From CAZQRW01 sp964596115 (lineage in GTDB: Bacteria; Hydrothermota; UBA3072; B12-G15), in assembly GCA_964596115.1 (NCBI GenBank), contig CAZQRW010000036.1, forward strand, positions 1 to 19,645: 19,645 nt of DNA, given 5' to 3'. The notes below the pieces were generated by a model, which did no database searches, was not told where the DNA came from, and saw only the letters and a program-made list of their open reading frames with translations. Position numbers and translations under genes: made by a program. Below, one piece after another: positions 1-7,589 of this stretch (the stretch's first letter is position 1; each line of letters begins with the position of its first letter).

Positions 1-6
1 TTATTA

Positions 7-33
7 TTGACAACATCAATATTTAGGATAAAT
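7..33 (+). promoter_or_regulatory. candidate promoter of xth
   Basis: A perfect TTGACA at 7-12 is followed after 15 bases by ATAAAT at 28-33. The GTG start of the nuclease gene begins only 7 bases later, so a transcript from this promoter would have essentially no leader. The -10 match is weak and the spacer short, and the upstream gene lies outside the window, so readthrough from there cannot be excluded. Confidence 0.3.
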
Positions 34-40
34 TTTTTAT

Positions 41-802
41 GTGAGGATTATTTCTTTTAATGTGAATGGCATAAGGGCAATATTGAAAAAAGGCTTTCTG
101 GAATGGATAAAGAAAGAAAGCCCTGATGTCCTTTGTCTTCAGGAAACAAAGGCATCCCTCGATCAGCTTGATGAAAGTATTGTGCATCCCGAGGGATATT
201 TTTCATACTGGAATTCTGGAATTAAACCGGGTTATAGTGGGGTTGCCACATTCACAAAGATCAAACCAATAAATGTGGAATTTGGTATGGGGATTAGGAA
301 ATTCGATCAGGAGGGAAGAATTATTGAGACAAGGTATGATAATTTTACCCTCTTCAATGTATATTTTCCCAATGGACAGATGGGAGAGGATAGGCTTAAG
401 TATAAGCTCGAATTTTACGATGCCTTTCTTGAATACTGTGAAAACCTGAGAAAGAATGGAGAAGAACTCATCATTACAGGTGACTTTAACACAGCCCATA
501 AAGAAATAGACCTTGCAAATCCAAAGGCAAATTCAAAAAGGTCTGGATTTTTGCCAATTGAGAGGGAGTGGCTGGATAAGATTGTTTCTATGGGCTATAT
601 AGATATATTCAGATATTTCCATCCAGAACCAGGGCAGTATACCTGGTGGACATATAGATACAAGGCAAGAGAGAAAAACATTGGATGGCGCATAGATTAC
701 TTTTTTGTTACAAAAGGGCTGATTAAACGGATAAAAGATTCTACTATCTTGAAGGATGTTAAAGGTTCAGACCATGCGCCTATTCTGCTTGAGATAGACT
801 AA
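41..802 (+). CDS. xth: exodeoxyribonuclease III / ExoA-type AP endonuclease
   Basis: This is a cytoplasmic base-excision repair nuclease. The family cleaves DNA at abasic sites and removes 3' blocking groups. All the hallmark residues of the exonuclease-endonuclease-phosphatase fold are visible in the 253-residue protein: FNVNG (N7), QETK (E35), NVYFPNG (Y108), TGDFN (D148, N150), WRIDYFF (D219) and the terminal SDHAP (D244, H245). The TWWTYR stretch before WRIDYF resembles the shorter Bacillus ExoA type, and the length is typical of the family. The start is GTG at 41; an ATG two bases earlier runs straight into TGA and cannot be used. There is no good Shine-Dalgarno sequence, only a GGAT about 11 bases upstream. 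The stop codon overlaps the stop of the convergent gene at 799. Confidence 0.96.
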   Translation: MRIISFNVNGIRAILKKGFLEWIKKESPDVLCLQETKASLDQLDESIVHPEGYFSYWNSGIKPGYSGVATFTKIKPINVEFGMGIRKFDQEGRIIETRYDNFTLFNVYFPNGQMGEDRLKYKLEFYDAFLEYCENLRKNGEELIITGDFNTAHKEIDLANPKANSKRSGFLPIEREWLDKIVSMGYIDIFRYFHPEPGQYTWWTYRYKAREKNIGWRIDYFFVTKGLIKRIKDSTILKDVKGSDHAPILLEID

Positions 803-1209
803 GTCTTTATTCTTCTTTGATACTCCGGAAGAGAGATTACCCTCTGCTGGAGTTTTTCATCCTCTAAATGTCCATATTCGCTAATAACAGAATCAAGTAA
901 ATTCTTTACTTCAGGAGGCAAATCAATATTAACTTTCTTTGTAAGTCTAAAAAATCCCTTTACAGGATGCCCCTGTTCATCCGTTATCTCTATCTTTTCT
1001 ATACCATCGATCTCTTCCAGGAAGGGAGGAAATTTGTCGATATAAAATCCATACGGAGTTACAACATATCCAAAGGAAGTGCATCGTTTTCCATTTTTCT
1101 TCTCACACGCTGCATCAAGAAGGAATAATAATCTACTCAGCCTGAAAGGATGTTGATCGGGTATTTTTTTCAGGAGATATAATACGATTTCCTTATCCAT
1201 TCGCTTCAT
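799..1209 (-). CDS. hypothetical protein, possibly Panacea/SocA-like
   Basis: This 136-residue soluble protein is not firmly recognised. Its N-terminal half has a helix followed by FRLSRLLFLLD (about 22-32) and FGYVVTPYGFYID (about 46-58). That order, a leucine-rich helix ending in D and then a Y-x-x-x-PYGP-like turn, recalls the Panacea/SocA-like antitoxin and proteolysis-adaptor family (DUF4065). The resemblance is by eye only, and the protein is somewhat short for that family. No toxin-like partner is adjacent. The ATG at 1209 has no Shine-Dalgarno sequence but lies 6 bases past a TATAAT box, so it may be translated from a leaderless mRNA. A second in-frame ATG lies at 1200. The stop overlaps the convergent xth stop by 4 bases. 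Confidence 0.75.
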   Translation of the reverse strand: MKRMDKEIVLYLLKKIPDQHPFRLSRLLFLLDAACEKKNGKRCTSFGYVVTPYGFYIDKFPPFLEEIDGIEKIEITDEQGHPVKGFFRLTKKVNIDLPPEVKNLLDSVISEYGHLEDEKLQQRVISLPEYQRRIKT

Positions 1210-1215
1210 AAATTT

Positions 1216-1243
1216 ATTATAATACTTTTATACATTTTTTCAA
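1216..1243 (-). promoter_or_regulatory. promoter of the 136-residue hypothetical gene
   Basis: On the minus strand TTGAAA (1243-1238), a 16-base spacer and a perfect TATAAT (1221-1216) form a good sigma-70-type promoter. Only 6 bases separate the -10 box from the ATG at 1209, so the expected transcript starts at the A of the start codon. Confidence 0.6.
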
Positions 1244-1320
1244 TCCCTTTTTTAAGTTAAGAGGGTAAGATAAATCTCATTTTTCTGGTTTCTACGTTTT
1301 TTCTTTTGGGTCTCCTATAC

Positions 1321-1460
1321 GGTAAGACAAGGTAAAAGATGAAATGGAAAGAATAGCGAGGTAGAAGAGGTATAAGAGAAAAGCGAGGAAAAGGACAACA
1401 GGATATAGTAAAGGCGAAAAAAAAGAGAAGCAAGGTAAGAGAAGTGGGAAGTAAAAAGAC
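1321..1460 (-). terminator. possible Rho-utilisation (rut)-like tract after the bat operon
   Basis: In this tract 118 of 140 plus-strand bases are purines (45 G, 8 C). The minus-strand transcript that leaves the upstream operon would therefore be about one third C and only about 6% G, and full of pyrimidine-C dinucleotides. A C>G bubble of this kind is the known signature of Rho loading sites. The tract begins about 75 bases after the last stop codon of the operon and ends before the next minus-strand promoter (1243). No hairpin plus U-run is present. The 68-codon minus-strand reading frame through the tract (1257-1463) is low-complexity and unlikely to be a gene. The remaining bases of the 1210-1535 gap hold nothing else I recognise. 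Confidence 0.35.
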
Positions 1461-1535
1461 CACAACTGCAAGATTCCTATCTGGAACTGTACCTATAGAT
1501 GCTTAAATCAAAATGGCAGAAGAGTGTTGGGTATT

Positions 1536-2117
1536 CTAAAGTATATGGAGCATTACCTCCATTACAATGGCTCCTCCAATCCCCACGGTGAAATTATCAT
1601 CTATTTTAATGGGCAACGCCTCAATAATTGTTTCTGCAAGCCCTCCTATTAAGGCGACTAAAAATGTAACATGGAGAGGTTTCATAAGAAGTAGTGATAT
1701 TATTATTGTTGTTATGAAGAAAGCAAGGCTCCCCTCAAGGCTCTTCCCCCAGCGGAATCGCAGTTTCCCATACCTTACACCAATTATAGTAGAGGCAGTG
1801 TCACCAAATAAGAGAAACAGTATAGCCAGGATTGCAACACCCTTTGTGAATATGGCAATGATAAAGAAGGCAGCAAGTAAATATGCCGTTGTCCCCATAA
1901 AGAATCCCGTTGTTTCCTTTAATATCCCTTTGGAATGTGCCGCAAGGGTGGAATAAAATCCTGGAGCGACCTTTCTTATTATCTCTATAGTAGTCATTAT
2001 GCCTAATAGATAGGCAATGAACATTTCCACTGGTATCTTTGAAGGGGTGAAAAAATAAATTATAGGGAATATGATCCCTACCACAATCCTATATGTTTTT
2101 CTTGCCCATATTTTCAT
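1536..2117 (-). CDS. diacylglycerol/polyprenol (dolichol) kinase family protein
   Basis: This 193-residue polytopic membrane protein belongs to the CTP-dependent lipid kinase group (yeast DGK1/SEC59, plant phytol kinase). Members phosphorylate diacylglycerol, dolichol/polyprenol or phytol using CTP. Supporting features are the N-terminal RKTYR, an acidic/basic loop E45-IIRK followed by HSKGILKETTGFFMG (about 61-75), the GDTASTIIGVRYGK motif (105-118), K125-SLEGS, and a late EALPIKIDDN motif. About six hydrophobic segments fit an inner-membrane location. The gene is the last of the bat operon. Its ATG lies 29 bases inside plsY and is preceded by GGGAG at a 7-base spacing. The lipid substrate cannot be decided from sequence. 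The pairing with plsY suggests diacylglycerol or polyprenol recycling. Confidence 0.85.
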   Translation of the reverse strand: MKIWARKTYRIVVGIIFPIIYFFTPSKIPVEMFIAYLLGIMTTIEIIRKVAPGFYSTLAAHSKGILKETTGFFMGTTAYLLAAFFIIAIFTKGVAILAILFLLFGDTASTIIGVRYGKLRFRWGKSLEGSLAFFITTIIISLLLMKPLHVTFLVALIGGLAETIIEALPIKIDDNFTVGIGGAIVMEVMLHIL

Positions 2118-2679
2118 GTCTCATCTCCCTTATTGCCTCCCTATTCGCAATCATTCCCACGATGAGGAATATTACAAGAAACGGGAGTACCCATTTTATC
2201 TGACTTCTATATAAATAGAGTATCAATCCAAAATCAACTCCGAATCCAGTAATGACTACCCAGGCTTTTCTCGGTGCCCGTTGAACGAGGAAGTAAGTGG
2301 CAACTGCAATCAAAAAAATCTTTGGGAATATATAGAGGAAAATACCTCCTGAGGTCGCTACCCCCTTACCTCCTTTAAATCGTAAAAATATAGACCAGCA
2401 ATGACCTACAACAGCAGCAATACCTGTAAGCCCCACATAGAATGGATGAACATGAAAGACATATTGCGCAATAAGCATACCAAAAATCCCTTTTAACATA
2501 TCCAGAAGCCATACAGATATTCCATACCATTTTCCGACCTCTCTTAGAACATTTGCAGCCCCTGGATTTTTTGTCCCCACCTCAAAGATATTTATGCCTT
2601 TTAATCGGGATACAATGACTGCAAATGATATCGAACCAATTAAGTATCCTATGATTATGCTTATTATTATTTTCACCAT
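2089..2679 (-). CDS. plsY: glycerol-3-phosphate acyltransferase PlsY
   Basis: PlsY is an inner-membrane enzyme that transfers an acyl group from acyl-phosphate to glycerol-3-phosphate, the first step of bacterial phospholipid synthesis. The 196-residue protein has the family's three cytoplasmic motifs: IGSIS near residue 15, GTKNPGAANVLR (35-46), and GHCWSIFLRFKGGKGVAT (92-109) with the GGKG phosphate-binding turn. It has about five to seven hydrophobic segments and normal length. It is the ninth gene of the operon and overlaps batE by 7 bases and the following kinase gene by 29. An AAGGAGG sits only about 2 bases before the ATG and about 5 before the adjoining in-frame GTG at 2676, so GTG may be the true start. 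Finding it inside a bat operon is less usual than its role. Confidence 0.96.
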   Translation of the reverse strand: MVKIIISIIIGYLIGSISFAVIVSRLKGINIFEVGTKNPGAANVLREVGKWYGISVWLLDMLKGIFGMLIAQYVFHVHPFYVGLTGIAAVVGHCWSIFLRFKGGKGVATSGGIFLYIFPKIFLIAVATYFLVQRAPRKAWVVITGFGVDFGLILYLYRSQIKWVLPFLVIFLIVGMIANREAIREMRHENMGKKNI

Positions 2680-3362
2680 ACCCTCCTTACCTTTGTAGTA
2701 TCAATCCAACCACCCCTTCCTCCTCCCAGGGATACAAGGTAATATCCATCTGATTCCCTTAAAATATGCCCCGTAGCAGCCTCTTGAATTTCAATAAGCC
2801 TGCTATAGTTTTTTCCTGGCCCACTCATACCTGTGGCATCTTCAATAAAAACAACTTCTTTTGAATTAATCCTCTTCATCCATAAACCCGAAATTGAGGA
2901 GAAGACAAGGAACAGAAAAATAAAAACAGAAAGAAACACAATCTGAGATATCCTTCTCTGAAGGATGAAAATAGTAAGAATAACCATTGAGATTCCGAAG
3001 AACAAAAGTGTTAGGTAGAGAGACAGGCGAAGAGAAAAATAATTAACAATGGAATTGAGAAATCTTACTACAGGGTTTGAATTGTTTGAAACGCCAGATA
3101 TGAATGCAATATTATTTCTTATATCGGTGTCTGAAGGTAAAAGATAGTAGGCTCTTTTATAGTAAAGTAACGCCATGCCACGTTTTCCGAGTCTATAATA
3201 AGCATTTCCAAGATTATAAAAAAGATAAGGATTTTTTATGCCCTCATCCACAAGCGACTTATAGGATTTAACGGCATTTTCAAAATCCCCTTTTCTGTAA
3301 TACTCATTTCCTTGATTGTAAAGATTTACATTAACTGCCAGCAGAATCTCAAAGAAGATCAT
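2673..3362 (-). CDS. batE: BatE-like TPR and SH3-domain membrane protein
   Basis: The protein has a short N-terminal hydrophobic segment, then about two TPR repeats (roughly residues 13-80, with NxGNxYYRxGxxxxAxxxY patterns). Two adjacent transmembrane helices (about 113-134 and 139-160) follow, and then a C-terminal bacterial SH3-like domain (about 167-229) ending in GGWI. This is the BatE architecture: a periplasm-facing protein of the Bat complex thought to act in envelope or aerotolerance functions. The reading frame can open at TTG 3368, but the ATG at 3362 has GGAGG at a 7-base spacing, whereas the TTGs are crowded against the same site, so I take ATG 3362 (229 residues). It overlaps batD by 14 bases and plsY by 7. 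Confidence 0.85.
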   Translation of the reverse strand: MIFFEILLAVNVNLYNQGNEYYRKGDFENAVKSYKSLVDEGIKNPYLFYNLGNAYYRLGKRGMALLYYKRAYYLLPSDTDIRNNIAFISGVSNNSNPVVRFLNSIVNYFSLRLSLYLTLLFFGISMVILTIFILQRRISQIVFLSVFIFLFLVFSSISGLWMKRINSKEVVFIEDATGMSGPGKNYSRLIEIQEAATGHILRESDGYYLVSLGGGRGGWIDTTKVRRVW

Positions 3363-5073
3363 CAACAACCCTCCTGGTTCTCTCGTATGTTTCCCTCAAA
3401 TCAGCGCCTTCCAATCCCCCAGGTTGAAACCTTACAGTTTCACAGAAGTGCAGCAAATTACTAAAGTTCTTTATGTTGTCTTCAGGAACCCCTCTTTTAA
3501 TCATCGATTCCTCTATATCCTCTAATTTCATTCCAAAGGACTCAATATTAAATCGGTGTTTAACAAGTTCCAACAAAAGTCTATGGAGTGTCTCAAAAAA
3601 TCCTTCCCTATCTCCGGTTTCCAAACATCTTTTCATCTGTTTAAATCTTCTCTTTGTAATGCCAGGAAGAACCTTTAGCCTTGCATATCCCCTATCCTTC
3701 TCTATTTTTCTTCTCTCCCTTGAGAGGAACAAGGCAACAACAGGTGGAAATATGAAGATAATAAAGATAAAAAGTATGCCTTTTGGTAGAATACTGAAGG
3801 ACTTTAGATCTTTCAAATCCGTTTTTATATACGCAATGTCAGACCCAATTTTTTCTTTACTAACCTCTTTTCCCTTCACAATCCCGGGTGTAATGATAAT
3901 CTTACCCGGGGATGATTTTAACCTGACATACCTCTGTTTAATTGGATCAAAATATGAATATGTAATCCTGGGGAGTTCTCTTATTCCAGTCATTATAGGA
4001 ACAACAAGGAATTTAAATTTTTTTATACCAACCTCCAATTCTCCAGAAGGTTTTACAGATGTCTCCTCTTCAGGTTTATAGATTTTTATCCCTGGTATAT
4101 TTTTTATCTCGGGTGGTAAAAGAAATTTAATGTTCCCTGAACCTTTTATTTCTACAACGAGATTGGCGCCTTCACCTTCCATCACCGTATCTTTCTCCAT
4201 ATATGTTTTCATTGTGAATTTCCCAACACCGCCATAAAAATCTTGCGGTTGTGGAGAAGGTAATGGGAGCACAGTTATCTCCCTATCAGGGGATGCAAGA
4301 TTGTATACCCTTCCGCCAAAAAGGTCAAATATATCTTCAGAGGGGACCTGGATAGATACTGCAATTCCCGGGATTTTTATCTTACCTGTCGTGTTAGGGA
4401 AAAGAAGTTTTTTAAATAGTATCTCTGTATAATATACCCTTCCATTGTATACCTCTTTTCTCAAATCAAGTTTTTTTGCAGTAAATAAATCCTCTTTCCA
4501 GAAACTGGAGAAGTCGGGAATAGAAAGTATTTTCATATCTGCAATATCTGTTAATGTATAGAGTTTATATGTTACAATAACACCTTCACCCTGGTATAAT
4601 CGATTCTTAGAAATAATTGTCCTTAAAAACAATGTCTTCTCTTCTTTCCCCTTTTTTTCTGTTTCTACCCCTGTTCTTTTTTGTGGGATATTCACGGATG
4701 TTTTTGGTTTAACAACCGTTATTTCAAATGGCTCTGTCCTGTACTCCTTGCCCTTAAATCTTATCGTAAAAGGATCAATACGAAAGGTGCCAATCTTCTT
4801 CGGGATGAGCGTATAAGCGTACTCAAGGGTCACCTTGCTGCTCATTCTCCCATTGGTGAAAATAATCTGGCTACTCTGGGAGGTTTGGGTCCCTGTAATT
4901 TCAAAGTTTTTCATAGGGGGTGGAGTAGGTTCTGGTGCCTTTCTTACATCTGTGCCCTCTACAGTAACCCTTATACGAAAGGGTTCATATAACTGGACAG
5001 TAGTATAATCTACAGATGCGGTTATTTTTAGAGAGCTTAAGAGTATAAATATGATGCTACCAATCCCTGGCAT
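3349..5073 (-). CDS. batD: BatD-like protein (oxygen-tolerance family)
   Basis: This 574-residue protein has an N-terminal signal-like segment (1-20). A long beta-rich periplasmic region follows with repeated immunoglobulin-like blocks such as VTVEGTDVRKAPEPTPP (about 36-52) and VVEIKGSGNIK (about 306-316). One transmembrane helix lies at about 431-450, and a helical cytoplasmic tail runs from about 460 to 574. This is the layout of BatD (oxygen-tolerance family), a membrane partner of the von Willebrand A proteins BatA and BatB. The tail (FFETLHRLLLELVKHRFNIES, about 492-512) resembles the tail of the protein at 7576-8352. GGAGG lies 5 bases before the ATG. It overlaps batC by 17 bases and batE by 14-20. 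Confidence 0.88.
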   Translation of the reverse strand: MPGIGSIIFILLSSLKITASVDYTTVQLYEPFRIRVTVEGTDVRKAPEPTPPPMKNFEITGTQTSQSSQIIFTNGRMSSKVTLEYAYTLIPKKIGTFRIDPFTIRFKGKEYRTEPFEITVVKPKTSVNIPQKRTGVETEKKGKEEKTLFLRTIISKNRLYQGEGVIVTYKLYTLTDIADMKILSIPDFSSFWKEDLFTAKKLDLRKEVYNGRVYYTEILFKKLLFPNTTGKIKIPGIAVSIQVPSEDIFDLFGGRVYNLASPDREITVLPLPSPQPQDFYGGVGKFTMKTYMEKDTVMEGEGANLVVEIKGSGNIKFLLPPEIKNIPGIKIYKPEEETSVKPSGELEVGIKKFKFLVVPIMTGIRELPRITYSYFDPIKQRYVRLKSSPGKIIITPGIVKGKEVSKEKIGSDIAYIKTDLKDLKSFSILPKGILFIFIIFIFPPVVALFLSRERRKIEKDRGYARLKVLPGITKRRFKQMKRCLETGDREGFFETLHRLLLELVKHRFNIESFGMKLEDIEESMIKRGVPEDNIKNFSNLLHFCETVRFQPGGLEGADLRETYERTRRVVDDLL

Positions 5074-5650
5074 TTTTTCCTCCCCTCCCCTTTTTCATCT
5101 GGTTCTGGAGGAGTTTTTTCTGGTCTTCCTTTAGTGCCTGCAGTTTTTGCTCAAGACTTTTATTTTCCAAATTTTGATTTTTGTTTTTATTATTTTTGTT
5201 TTTATTATTTTTATTCTGTTTTTTGTTTTTATCCTTGTTGTTTTTTTGATTTTTTTTCTGCTTTGGCATCTTTAATGCAAGCTCAAGGTTGTGCTTTGCC
5301 CTGTAATCCTTCGAGTTCAATCTAAGTGCATTTATGTACGCATCTATTGCCCCCTTAATATTGCCCTTCTTAAAAAGAGTATTTCCCAGATTATAGTATG
5401 CCCTTTCCCTTAAATTCTTATTTTTTACATGGGTAAGGTTTCTAAAGAATTGTTCCACAGAATCCAATTTACCAGATTTATATAAGGCATTTCCCTTATT
5501 AAACTTAATCACAGGGTTATTTGGAGAGATAAGTTCCGCCTCATTATAATTTTTCAGAGCATTTCTGAAATCTCCCTTCTTATAAAATTTATTACCTTTA
5601 TTTACTATAGAAGGAAGGTTTATACCTAGTATTATAAATATATATATCAT
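5057..5650 (-). CDS. batC: BatC-like TPR protein with a Lys/Asn-rich linker
   Basis: This 197-residue protein has a hydrophobic N-terminus (1-12) and about three TPR repeats (roughly 14-120, e.g. NKGNKFYKKGDFRNALKNY and YYNLGNTLFKKGNIKGAIDAY). A 31-residue tract follows (about 130-160) made only of K, N, Q and one D, and then a helical charged tail (LEQKLQALKEDQKKLLQ). TPR protein BatC occupies this position between batB and batD in known bat operons and is thought to scaffold the complex. The low-complexity tract is encoded by A-rich codons (T-rich on the plus strand, 5170-5262) and could vary in length between strains. GAGG lies 5 bases before the ATG. It overlaps batB by 4 bases and batD by 17. 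Confidence 0.85.
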   Translation of the reverse strand: MIYIFIILGINLPSIVNKGNKFYKKGDFRNALKNYNEAELISPNNPVIKFNKGNALYKSGKLDSVEQFFRNLTHVKNKNLRERAYYNLGNTLFKKGNIKGAIDAYINALRLNSKDYRAKHNLELALKMPKQKKNQKNNKDKNKKQNKNNKNKNNKNKNQNLENKSLEQKLQALKEDQKKLLQNQMKKGRGGKNARDW

Positions 5651-6627
5651 CTTTCCCTCACTATCATTCCAATTAACATAAATAGTATACCTGTTAATAA
5701 AAAATACTGATATTTCTCTGCCAAGTCAAGGTATCTTTCTCCACCAAATTCTCCCTTCTTCAATCTCTGTAGAACGCTTATTAATGGTGAGAGGTTTAAA
5801 CTCCTGAGCCTTATATATCCACCTTTCCCTCCAAGCGCTATACTTCTCAGTAGCATATCGTTTGGTTTTGAAATTATAGGTTTACCTTTTTTATCTTTTT
5901 TGTAACCTTTAATTTTCCCATATTCGTCTATCTCAGGAACTGGTGCCCCTTCATTACTCCCAATGCCAACCGTGAATATTCTTATGCCCTTTTTGACTGC
6001 ATCTGATAGTCCCGCATCCACGCCTCCTGTAAGGTCCTCACCATCTGTGAACAAAACGATAACCTTCGCCCCCTTTGAGTTTTTGTCAAATAGAGATGAG
6101 GATACTTCGAGTGCCCTCCCAATATTTGTTCCCTGTACAGGGAAATTCTGGGGTTGTAGCATATCAAGATATAATCTGAATATGGAAAGATCCGTCGTTA
6201 ATGGAACCATAGCATATGCATCTCCAGCAAACGCAACAAGTCCAACCCTGTTCCCTCCTATTCCCTCAAGCAGCATCATTACCCCTAATTTTGCCATTTC
6301 AAGTCTGTTTGGTTTGACATCTTCGCAGTACATACTCTTTGATACATCAAGGGCTATAACAATATCGATACCCTTTCCCTTGTGAACGTAAGGCTTCTCC
6401 CCCCATCTTGGTCTTCCTGCCGCGATTACAAAGAGAGAGAAAGCAATAAGAAAAAGGATGAAGCGCGTATTATCTCTTATCTTTTTAATCTTGATTATAT
6501 CCTTTGCAGTATTATTAAACAGATTTTTTTCTATATGCCTTAATCGTATCTTTCTCAGGATATGGAAAAGTATAACAACAGGCACCAAAAGTAACGCATA
6601 CAGGATTTTTGGATTTGCCCAATTCAT
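5647..6627 (-). CDS. batB: BatB, von Willebrand factor A domain membrane protein
   Basis: This 326-residue protein has N-terminal transmembrane helices (about 8-24 and 55-70), a von Willebrand A domain (about 86-270) and a C-terminal helix (about 308-323). The metal-ion-dependent adhesion site is intact: DxSxS at D94, S96 and S98, a threonine at about T167 (QGTNIG), and D195 in FTDGED. The family is thought to form a membrane complex with BatA. A short basic insertion (about 240-253, KIKGYKKDKKGKP) lies after the core strands. GGAGG lies 5 bases before the ATG. It shares 4-base ATGA-type overlaps with both neighbours, which points to strict translational coupling. Confidence 0.93.
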   Translation of the reverse strand: MNWANPKILYALLLVPVVILFHILRKIRLRHIEKNLFNNTAKDIIKIKKIRDNTRFILFLIAFSLFVIAAGRPRWGEKPYVHKGKGIDIVIALDVSKSMYCEDVKPNRLEMAKLGVMMLLEGIGGNRVGLVAFAGDAYAMVPLTTDLSIFRLYLDMLQPQNFPVQGTNIGRALEVSSSLFDKNSKGAKVIVLFTDGEDLTGGVDAGLSDAVKKGIRIFTVGIGSNEGAPVPEIDEYGKIKGYKKDKKGKPIISKPNDMLLRSIALGGKGGYIRLRSLNLSPLISVLQRLKKGEFGGERYLDLAEKYQYFLLTGILFMLIGMIVRER

Positions 6628-7589
6628 GGGAGCCTCCCTGTAATAATAGGTTCAATAAAAAATAGTGCCAATATAAGAATAGCTGGCACCAAGAATATAT
6701 TCATTTTCTCTGCAAAATTTCTATATCTAATTACCTTAAATGTAGTTGGCTCCAATCTGTTGATTTCATCCATTACATTTTTTAGCATTTCAGGAGAAGA
6801 TGCAAGAAAATACTTCCCACCTGTTTTATCTGCAATTTTTGTTAATCCAACATCATCAATGTCAAACTTTGCCATTACATACCGTTTTATACCACCCTGA
6901 GATATGGGGTATGGGACTTCCCCCTTTTTCCCAATCCCGATAGTATATATCTTTACACCCATTTCCTTTGCCATATCAGCAGCAGCAGATGGAGATATTT
7001 TTCCAGCGTTGTTTCTTCCATCTGTCAAAAGAATCATAATTTTGCTTTTCACCTTTGAATTTTCAAAAAGCAAGAGGCCCGTAGAAATGCCCATACCTAT
7101 TGCAGTTCCATCTGGTAGCATACCAGTATTGACTCTATCTATCAATTTTTTTATTACATTATGGTCAAGTGTCAAAGGGCTTTGTAATAGTGCCTCTTTC
7201 GAAAAAACTACTAATCCAATCCTATCCCCTCTCCTCTTATCTATAAACTCATTGGCAACCTTTTTTGCAATAGAAATTCTATTTTGTGGCTGGAAATCCT
7301 CTGCAAGCATACTGCTGGATATATCAAGGGCAATAACAATATCAATCCCTTTTTTGTCTATTTCCTCTTTTATAATACCCTTCTGTGGTCTTGAAAGACC
7401 AAGCACAGCAAAGGCATAGGAGAGCAATAAGAGATATATGGGCATCTCTCTCAGCAATCTTCGCTTTTTTCTATAAAAAGGTGAATGGTCAGAAAAGACA
7501 AAGGACTTTATGCCTCTCTTTATAGAAAGGTAGTATAAAAGAGGAATGAGAAGCAAAAGTAAGAGGTAGATAGGATTATGCAGTACCAT
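6624..7589 (-). CDS. batA: BatA, von Willebrand factor A domain membrane protein
   Basis: This is a 321-residue paralogue of BatB with the same plan: two N-terminal transmembrane helices (about 6-22 and 50-65), a von Willebrand A domain (about 82-275) and a C-terminal helix (about 296-312). The metal site is complete, with D89-x-S91-x-S93, DGTAIG around T162, and LLTDG at D190. The LSRPQKG segment before the domain is typical of BatA. The gene overlaps its upstream neighbour by 14 bases and batB by 4. AAAGGAG lies 7 bases before the ATG. Bat proteins were first linked to aerotolerance in Bacteroides, but their exact role remains debated. Confidence 0.93.
   Translation of the reverse strand: MVLHNPIYLLLLLLIPLLYYLSIKRGIKSFVFSDHSPFYRKKRRLLREMPIYLLLLSYAFAVLGLSRPQKGIIKEEIDKKGIDIVIALDISSSMLAEDFQPQNRISIAKKVANEFIDKRRGDRIGLVVFSKEALLQSPLTLDHNVIKKLIDRVNTGMLPDGTAIGMGISTGLLLFENSKVKSKIMILLTDGRNNAGKISPSAAADMAKEMGVKIYTIGIGKKGEVPYPISQGGIKRYVMAKFDIDDVGLTKIADKTGGKYFLASSPEMLKNVMDEINRLEPTTFKVIRYRNFAEKMNIFLVPAILILALFFIEPIITGRLP

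Noticed and set aside
1257..1463. 68-codon minus-strand frame rich in F, L, S and P
   Set aside because: It lies entirely in the purine-skewed tract, its composition follows the base skew, it has no ribosome site and no recognisable family pattern.
5963..6385. 140-codon plus-strand frame and similar long antisense frames inside the bat genes and hutH
   Set aside because: They are opposite-strand shadows of well-recognised genes, with no ribosome sites or family motifs.
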